Assembly (NCBI GenBank): GCA_014523665.1
Contig: JAATVR010000315.1
Location: forward strand, 1-10,094
Direction: 5' to 3'
DNA from: Nitrososphaerales archaeon TH526
GTDB lineage: Archaea; Thermoproteota; Nitrososphaeria; Nitrososphaerales; Nitrososphaeraceae
DNA: 10,094 nucleotides
Positions 5,786 to 10,094 of this stretch are shown piece by piece. The notes beneath the pieces are model-generated. The model made no database searches and had not been told where the DNA came from. It saw only the letters and a program-made list of their open reading frames with translations. Position 1 is the stretch's first letter; each line of letters begins with the position of its first letter. The translations under genes were made by a program, and so were the position numbers.

Positions 5786-7009
5786 GTGCAACGTGCGCGA
5801 CAGGAACAATCTAAATCATTCGCTTATTTCATAAACTCCCTGAAAGCAGAAGCAACCAAAAGGCAGTATGTGCGCTGGTTAACTGATTTCATGCGGTTCG
5901 TTGGCAAGAAAGAGTTTGATGACCTCCTAACAGGTCCAGAGGATAACGGACAGAAACAGATTCAAAACCAAATTATAGAATTTGTAATGCATCTACGCGA
6001 CCAAAACCTCGCAAGGTCAAACATTGCCGGCCACGTATCGGCTATCAAACACTTCTACGATATGAACGATGTCTTAAACATTAATTGGAGTAAGATAAAT
6101 AAGTTCAAGGGAGACGAGCAAGAACAAAAGTATGACAGACCCTATACTCGCCAGGAAATCAAATTACTAATCGACAACGCTTTGTCGCTCAGAGACAAGG
6201 CTATCATTTCTCTGTTAATGTCCTCTGGTATGCGCAAAGGAGGAATTATTGACCTCCGCATTAAGGACCTATTATCTATTGAAAAATACAATCTTTACCG
6301 TGTCACAGTCTACGCAAGGAGCCACGATCTCTATTATACCTATTGTACACCAGAGAGCCGCAAATACATAGACGATTACCTTGCATGGCGGGAAAGGCTA
6401 GGTGAAAAAATGACCGAGAATTCTATATTATTTAGAAAAGAATTTGACATTCGAGATTCATTTGAAGTTAGAAATAATGTAAAAAGACTAACCCTCTCTG
6501 GAGTCACCTCGATAATCAGAGAACTGTCATACGACCTAGGCGTTAGGCTAGTGCAACATTTGACCGAGGGCCTACACAGTGGCAAGATAAAACATGAGAT
6601 AATGTTAGTTCATGGTTTTCGTAAATATTTTGACACCACCTGTACCTCAAATGGTATGGACAAATTATATGTCGAGGTATGTATGGGACACGATATTGGG
6701 TTAAAGGGTTCTTACTACAAACCAACATGGCAAGAAGTATTAGAAGGAAATGATAGGATGCAGGGCTATGTTTCAGTAATTAATGATCTGACCATAGACG
6801 AAGAAAACAGATTAAGAAAACAAGTTGCAGAACAGGAATGCACTATTCAACACAAACTGGCAGAGAAAGACAAACAGATTAATGTTCTTCTACAGAGGGA
6901 CAGTATGAATACGGGTGCAATTTCAGCACTATCAGACAAATTGGCATATGTTGTGAAAGAGATAGAGTTATTGAAACAGACATCTCAATTACAGGAAAAT
7001 TCGGTTTGA
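5786..7009 (+). CDS. Tyrosine recombinase / integrase (archaeal type)
   Basis: This 407-aa site-specific recombinase would join the element to the chromosome through a covalent phosphotyrosine. The N-terminal SAM-like core-binding domain spans about 10-108 (ATKRQYVRWLTDFMRFV; IAGHVSAIKHFYDM). The catalytic domain runs about 118-318. It contains Arg150 (SSGMRKGGIIDLRIKDL), His276 and Arg279 (VHGFRKYFDT), His302 (CMGHDIGL) and the nucleophile at Tyr310 or Tyr311 (KGSYYKPT). The beta-hairpin segment YARSHDLYYTYCTPE resembles archaeal plasmid-type integrases. Residues about 338-400 form a charged, probably coiled-coil tail (EENRLRKQVAEQECTIQHKL). All catalytic residues but the hairpin Lys are obvious. 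The start is GTG 5786, because a stop lies in frame at 5777 and the TATA box spacing fits a leaderless message. The gene is uninterrupted, so integration does not split it. Its attachment site is not evident. Confidence 0.93.
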   Translation: MQRARQEQSKSFAYFINSLKAEATKRQYVRWLTDFMRFVGKKEFDDLLTGPEDNGQKQIQNQIIEFVMHLRDQNLARSNIAGHVSAIKHFYDMNDVLNINWSKINKFKGDEQEQKYDRPYTRQEIKLLIDNALSLRDKAIISLLMSSGMRKGGIIDLRIKDLLSIEKYNLYRVTVYARSHDLYYTYCTPESRKYIDDYLAWRERLGEKMTENSILFRKEFDIRDSFEVRNNVKRLTLSGVTSIIRELSYDLGVRLVQHLTEGLHSGKIKHEIMLVHGFRKYFDTTCTSNGMDKLYVEVCMGHDIGLKGSYYKPTWQEVLEGNDRMQGYVSVINDLTIDEENRLRKQVAEQECTIQHKLAEKDKQINVLLQRDSMNTGAISALSDKLAYVVKEIELLKQTSQLQENSV

Positions 7010-7053
7010 TAATAAATGTGTCTCTGTAAACCGATCTGGCATATAGCATGACA

Positions 7054-7227
7054 CTATCCTGCTTTTGAAGCCCTCTTACGTCTTTTGCGCCCCAAAATTA
7101 GAGTCTCTTTAGGGGGTCTTATTATGTTATCATCCCCATAAGTGCCTCCGCCACTTCGTACCCATAGTGAACTCCGAAGGTCAGTTACTATTCTATTAAA
7201 TAGGTCTGGATGGAACAGACCTATTAC
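7054..7227 (-). pseudogene. Possible minus-strand gene remnant (57 codons, no start)
   Basis: The minus strand is open from 7227 to a TAG at 7054-7056. It reads VIGLFHPDLFNRIVTDLRSS, then LWVRSGGGTYGDDNIIRPPK, then a very basic tail RKRRKRASKAG. There is no ATG, GTG or TTG, and a TAA precedes it at 7228-7230. It could be the C-terminal stump of a gene cut off when the copper-protein gene, whose start it overlaps, was placed here. It could equally be chance, as this length is not exceptional. The product is not recognised. Confidence 0.2.
7199..7225. repeat. 10-bp perfect inverted repeat around the copper-protein start codon
   Basis: AATAGGTCTG (7199-7208) and CAGACCTATT (7216-7225) are exact inverse complements separated by GATGGAA, which contains the ATG at 7210. 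As DNA it could be an operator. As RNA it would place the start codon in a 7-nt loop, but only if the message begins upstream of 7199. Confidence 0.7.
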
Positions 7228-7572
7228 TTATACTGTTATTATCCAAACTACAATCCTCAATGTGTTAGTGGATTAGTTGGTCAGACCATTCCAATTTCAA
7301 TTGTACCAGATGCAGCAACTAAACTAAACCAGGCCTTTCAACCAGGTCTGCTATATGTGAATATAGGGACAAGAATAATGTGGACCAACTACGATACCCA
7401 AATTCATACCGTCACATCAGGATCAGCCGGTAGTCTGAGTTCTGAACGAATCTTTGATTCAGGCATGTTAAGTCCTGGTGCCACGTTCAGTCTGACCCTT
7501 GGTCAGCCTGGCATATTCTCCTACCACTGTACCCTTCACCCTCAGATGATAGGAACTGTCGTTGTATCATAA
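7210..7572 (+). CDS. Plastocyanin-like type 1 copper protein (cupredoxin)
   Basis: This 120-aa blue-copper domain is of the plastocyanin/azurin class, which carries single electrons between redox enzymes. Family features include VNIGTRIMWTNYDTQIHTV (50-68) with His66, FDSGMLSPGATFSLTLGQPG (82-101) and FSYHCTLHPQMIGTVVV. The last carries Cys107, His110 and Met113 (C-x2-H-x2-M), so all four type 1 copper ligands are present. Plastocyanins of ammonia-oxidising archaea usually act outside the membrane and are exported. This one has no signal peptide or membrane anchor, and a stop (7201) closes the frame upstream, so it is predicted cytoplasmic or N-terminally truncated. The start ATG sits in a perfect inverted repeat, and no good TATA box is visible. 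It lies between an integrase and terminase genes, which suggests cargo of the mobile element. The electron-transfer partner is unknown. Confidence 0.9.
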   Translation: MEQTYYLYCYYPNYNPQCVSGLVGQTIPISIVPDAATKLNQAFQPGLLYVNIGTRIMWTNYDTQIHTVTSGSAGSLSSERIFDSGMLSPGATFSLTLGQPGIFSYHCTLHPQMIGTVVVS

Positions 7573-7789
7573 TTTCCAAAATTGTGATAGGCTCAGAAAG
7601 ACGGGAGGAGCAGAAGAATGACTAATAATGATTTGTATTATGACGATGCCTGGGTCCGAAGCGCGATAAGAATATAATTAAAACTAAAAAATGAAACATG
7701 TCCAGATTGCGCTAAATAATGGAAGGATTTACTTATGTAATCTCTTTTCTGAATGTTTACATAATACTTCTCTTTAGATTGCTTATAGT

Positions 7790-8398
7790 TTGCAGTTAGG
7801 GGTGATAATTGCTGACCCAATATCCAGGAAATTGGCGGTGTTAATAGTGTGCTTTCTTCTGTTGACTTTGTTGTCTGCGTCGTTACGTCCAAACGCTAAT
7901 GCCCAGCCAGGGGCTCAACAGCAGCAGGCCCAGCAACCTACAACGCAGATGCAAGTGCAGCAACCATATTCACCTCCCCCACCCATACTGTCAGCGCTAA
8001 TTCAAAAGGACGAGTCTATGTCATTTGGTAGTAATGATACTAAATACAATATTCTTGCTCCTACGAAGATAGATTTGACCCGATTTCAAGGTGGACGAAT
8101 TTATGATATTGTGTCTGACAACCAGGTTTGGGTATATATCCATAATGACTCTGGATCTGTTGGTCTCTCTGGAAAACCAATCCATATAAAAACTGATAAT
8201 GGCACACATATTTTTACAAAGATAGAATATCTTGGAGGTAGTTCAGGTTTTAAGACGATGAATTATGACAAAAAAACTGGTCTAACGACTTTTATGATGG
8301 AGCCCGGGTCCTTTTTCATTGGAGATGTACATTTAAGTACTGTACAATACTTTGTGCAGACCCTACAAAATGGAACAGGGGTATTGTATATTTATTGA
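7790..8398 (+). CDS. Secreted protein with Gln/Pro-rich linker, unknown function
   Basis: This 202-aa protein has a clear Sec-type signal: basic SRK (12-14), a hydrophobic core (15-30) and an ANA-Q cleavage site near 38. A low-complexity linker follows (39-65, GAQQQQAQQP, PYSPPPP). About 70-202 is a beta-rich domain with regular strands (IYDIVSDNQVWVYIHND; GKPIHIKTDNGTHIFTKIEY; SFFIGDVHLSTVQYFVQTL). Three N-glycosylation sequons are present (N119, N137, N194), as expected outside an archaeal cell. No copper or zinc ligand cluster is evident, and I do not recognise the fold. The start is uncertain: TTG 7790 gives a long N-region, while GTG 7802 would fit equally well with a TATA-like CTTATAG at 7781. 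It follows the copper protein by 217 bases and may be a surface or virion-associated cargo protein. Confidence 0.75.
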   Translation: MQLGVIIADPISRKLAVLIVCFLLLTLLSASLRPNANAQPGAQQQQAQQPTTQMQVQQPYSPPPPILSALIQKDESMSFGSNDTKYNILAPTKIDLTRFQGGRIYDIVSDNQVWVYIHNDSGSVGLSGKPIHIKTDNGTHIFTKIEYLGGSSGFKTMNYDKKTGLTTFMMEPGSFFIGDVHLSTVQYFVQTLQNGTGVLYIY

Positions 8399-8525
8399 AA
8401 TTCTGCTCAACACTGAATGATTGACGTATTCCCAAAGAAACCAAGTCTAGGAGAAGAAGCAGAAAAAGAAGTTTGAGGACGGACAAAAGGGATAACAACT
8501 AGATAATACAATAACTTTCTGGCAA

Positions 8526-8951
8526 GTGGAACATTTGAACGGAAAAGTGGAACAAAGATTACAATGGCGCCGAGACAAGGTTAGAGAGTATACCACAAAA
8601 GGCCATACTCAGAGAGAAATCGCTGCTGAACTTCAAATACCATTGACTGATGTCAACAGAGATTTGAAGTATTTAAGGCAGCAGGCTAGGAATAGCATCC
8701 AGCACTACATCGATGAATATCTGCCGGCCGAATATCAGTATTGTTTGGACGCTCTTAATCTAATTGTTAAAGAAATGTGGGCATTGCAGCCACAGGATAA
8801 TAGGGAATTGATGCAATCTAGGGCATTGATTAAAGATTGTTGTGCAATGCGAATTGATATGCTATCCTCTGCCACAGTTGTAGATAGGGCAGTTAAGTTT
8901 GTTGATAGACATATCCATAATAACGACAATGGTTTAGGTAGAGGGGTTTGA
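8526..8951 (+). CDS. Helix-turn-helix protein, probable small terminase subunit (TerS)
   Basis: This 141-aa protein has an N-terminal helix-turn-helix at about 16-52 (VREYTTKGHTQREIAAEL, then IPLTDVNRDLKYL), a sigma-70-like or phage small-terminase DNA-recognition motif. It is followed by long helices (RNSIQHYIDEYLPAEYQY; NRELMQSRALIKDCCAMRIDML) of the oligomerisation type. Small terminases bind viral DNA and hand it to the large subunit for packaging. The gene ends 27 bases before the large terminase on the same strand, and that neighbourhood is the main support for the role. The start is GTG 8526; an in-frame stop lies at 8493. The alternative reading is a transcription regulator of the element. 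Length is normal for small terminases. Confidence 0.7.
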   Translation: MEHLNGKVEQRLQWRRDKVREYTTKGHTQREIAAELQIPLTDVNRDLKYLRQQARNSIQHYIDEYLPAEYQYCLDALNLIVKEMWALQPQDNRELMQSRALIKDCCAMRIDMLSSATVVDRAVKFVDRHIHNNDNGLGRGV

Positions 8952-8978
8952 CGCAACAAAACAAAGAAGTAGTAATAG

Positions 8979-10094
8979 ATGACGTTGCAGAATCTAAACA
9001 GAATCCTGGATAAGTATGAATTACAATTAGGAAGTACCAACGTACAGCAGTTTGAATTACTGAAAGAATTACCGTTTTATAATTGGCAGAAGCAACCCCA
9101 ATTATTGCCTTCGGGCAATTATGGCCTTCAGCAATTGCGATCGCACAATTGTGGCCGCAATTTCAATACCGAAATTGGCCTCCCACAAAAGAACGGGCAA
9201 CCATATCCACTATTTTGATTATGAACAATTGCTATTTGACACACTGCAGAATAATAGGCACGTCTGGATTAAGAAAGCCACTGGTTTAGGCGTCACTGAA
9301 TTCATGCTACGGTATATGGCTTGGTTATGTTTTGCTGAAATTAATATTCCGAATTTTAATTTAATTAAGAATTTTAATTTCCGAAATTCACAGATGTGCA
9401 TTGTAACAGGGCCCCGCATTGAGTTAGCCATAACCTTAATCGATAGGATGAAAGGATTATTTCATGAACTGGGCGCCACATTTGATACCAAAGAAACAGT
9501 CATCGAACTTAATGGCGTACATATCGAGGCCTACCCCAGCCATCACTTAGACTCAATGAGAGGCCTTAAAGACGTGTCATTCATTTACTTAGATGAGGCA
9601 GACTTCTTTCCTCCAGGTCAGCAGCAGGATGCTAGGGACGTGTCGGAAAGGTACATCGCTAAATCAAATCCATGGATAGTGATGGTAAGTACTCCAAATG
9701 CACCGGATGGTCTGTTTGAGAAAATAGAACGAGAACCAGAAGGTGAGTGTCTGTACAAGCGCTTATTTCTTGACTACACATATGGCCTTGACAGAATATA
9801 CACAAGGGAAGACATTGAGAAAGCGAAATCGTCTCCTTCTTTTGAAAGAGAGTACAACCTCAAGTACTTGGGTAGGGTTAGTAATGTATTTCATACGCTA
9901 GACATAGAAGCAGCAATATGCACGCAGCAGGAAGGTAAGGAAATGATGGACTGGTCCACGAGCATGATGATTGGAAGAAGCATGGGTATAGATGTAGCCT
10001 GGGGGACTTCAAAGTTCGCCATCGTCATTACCCAATTCAGAAATAGGAAAGTGGGGGTGTTCTATGCCGAAAGTTTCGAGAAGCCACAGATGAA
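8979..10094 (+). CDS. Large terminase subunit (TerL), +1 frame break, cut by window end
   Basis: TerL is the ATP-driven motor and headful nuclease that packs viral DNA into capsids. Frame 1 (8979-9218, 79 aa) carries the N-terminus (FELLKELPFYNW ... EIGLPQKNGQPYPLF). The natural continuation DYEQLLFDTLQNNRHVWIKK begins at 9217 in the +1 frame and runs open to the end. Numbering the joined protein, an adenine/Walker A-like segment KKATGLGVTEFML lies at 98-110. Walker B is FIYLDEAD (Asp205-Glu206) and the coupling motif is VSTPN near 236. The nuclease starts at MGIDVAWGTSKFA (Asp338), homologous to GLDPGFGSSAFG in the left pseudogene. It follows TerS by 27 bases and is probably co-transcribed. 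The break is either a one-base insertion in TTTT (9213-9216) or recoding. The rest of the nuclease domain is beyond the window. Confidence 0.85.
9104..9177 (+). repeat. Cluster of stem-loops inside the terL 5' region
   Basis: Three inverted structures lie in 74 bases of coding sequence. The first is ATTGCC-TTCG-GGCAAT (9104-9119), a 6-bp stem closed by a very stable cUUCGg tetraloop. The second is an imperfect palindrome from GGCC 9123 to GGCC 9156, centred on GCGATCGC (9137-9144). The third is CAATTTC/GAAATTG (9158-9164 with 9171-9177). CAATTATGGCC and CAATTGTGGCC are near-repeats within it. The encoded residues (about 42-66) look unlike a conserved terminase core, so this may be an inserted palindromic unit. 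Confidence 0.55.
9210..9219 (+). other. Frame-break site CTA-UUU-UGA in terL
   Basis: The first frame reads CTA TTT TGA. The conserved protein resumes at GAT (9217), one base ahead. The four-T run lets a tRNA-Phe on TTT (9213-9215) re-pair perfectly on TTT (9214-9216), with a stop codon in the A site. That is the arrangement used in known +1 recoding sites such as bacterial prfB. A simple homopolymer insertion or sequencing error would look identical. Confidence 0.55.
9352..9387 (+). repeat. 18-bp in-frame tandem duplication in terL
   Basis: GAATTTTAATTT occurs exactly at 9351-9362 and 9369-9380, a period of 18 bases. It encodes NFNLIK followed by NFNFRN between the Walker A region and the conserved QMCIVTGPR strand. 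The period is a multiple of three, so the reading frame is kept and the loop is simply lengthened. Confidence 0.6.

Larger units (their letters stand above)
5786..10094. mobile_element. Left part of an integrated virus-like element (continues past window)
   Basis: A tyrosine integrase at the host border is followed 1.5 kb later by a small-terminase / large-terminase pair, the packaging genes of head-tail viruses. A copper protein, a secreted protein and a decayed minus-strand frame lie between. The true left end lies between the Alba stop (5519) and the integrase. The right end, attachment repeats and capsid genes are outside the window. Terminase similarity to the debris at 533-1332 suggests a related virus family. 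The element could still be functional except for the frame break in the large terminase. Confidence 0.65.

Noticed and set aside
7618..7677. 19-codon frame after GGGAGGAG, between the copper and secreted protein genes
   Set aside because: It has a good Shine-Dalgarno-like sequence, but neighbouring genes are leaderless and the peptide is too short to support.
8417..8476. 19-codon ATG frame (MIDVFPKKPSLGEEAEKEV) before the small terminase
   Set aside because: No promoter or ribosome-binding signal; likely chance.
9137..9144. GCGATCGC, identical to the cyanobacterial HIP1 octamer
   Set aside because: Only one occurrence was seen in the window; it is treated as the centre of a local palindrome, not as a HIP1 signal.
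9083..9289. 68-aa plus-strand frame inside terL with two QLWP segments
   Set aside because: It is an alternative frame of the stem-loop-rich block; the repeats come from the CAATTRTGGCC near-repeats, and the flanking frames carry the real terminase.
1..10094. CRISPR array or defence-gene cluster
   Set aside because: No regularly spaced repeats and no Cas, nuclease-helicase, restriction or toxin-antitoxin genes could be recognised on either strand.

Overview
The window looks like chromosomal DNA of an ammonia-oxidising-type archaeon (Nitrososphaeria/Thaumarchaeota, probably a soil lineage related to Nitrososphaera or Nitrosocosmicus). The evidence is an Alba chromatin protein, archaeal TATA boxes placed 25-35 bases before start codons with no Shine-Dalgarno (leaderless messages), a tRNA-Arg that needs a D-loop intron to fold, an archaeal-type tyrosine integrase, a plastocyanin-like copper protein and a terminase pair resembling those of thaumarchaeal head-tail proviruses. 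The lineage is inferred from protein character, not from a database search.

Layout. (1) 1-106: tRNA-Arg(CCT) on the minus strand, with a roughly 31-nt insertion in the D-loop. (2) 107-1804: a provirus graveyard next to the tRNA. It holds an open frame that joins an integrase-like N-terminal piece to the C-terminus of a large terminase, then a second, heavily mutated large-terminase pseudogene, then two short orphan frames. (3) 1890-5519: apparently host genes. These are an orphan ABC sugar-binding protein (minus), a decayed unknown gene (minus), a UbiA-family prenyltransferase (minus), and divergently an 86-aa unknown protein and Alba, each with its own TATA box. (4) 5786 to the window end: the left part of a second integrated element. 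It holds a tyrosine integrase, a minus-strand remnant, a soluble type 1 copper protein, a secreted Gln-rich-linker protein, a small terminase and the first two thirds of a large terminase, whose frame is broken at a UUU-UGA site.

How it fits together. The right element has an integration enzyme at its edge and a packaging module (TerS-TerL) 1.5 kb further in. The copper protein and secreted protein lie between them as cargo candidates. The terminase debris on the left aligns by eye with the terminase on the right, so related viruses have entered this neighbourhood at least twice and probably three times. The most unusual spots are the terminase frameshift site, the stem-loop-rich block just before it, the copper-protein start codon sitting in the loop of a perfect 10-bp inverted repeat, and the integrase-terminase fusion beside the tRNA. 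No complete new system can be proved from this window, because the right element continues beyond it.
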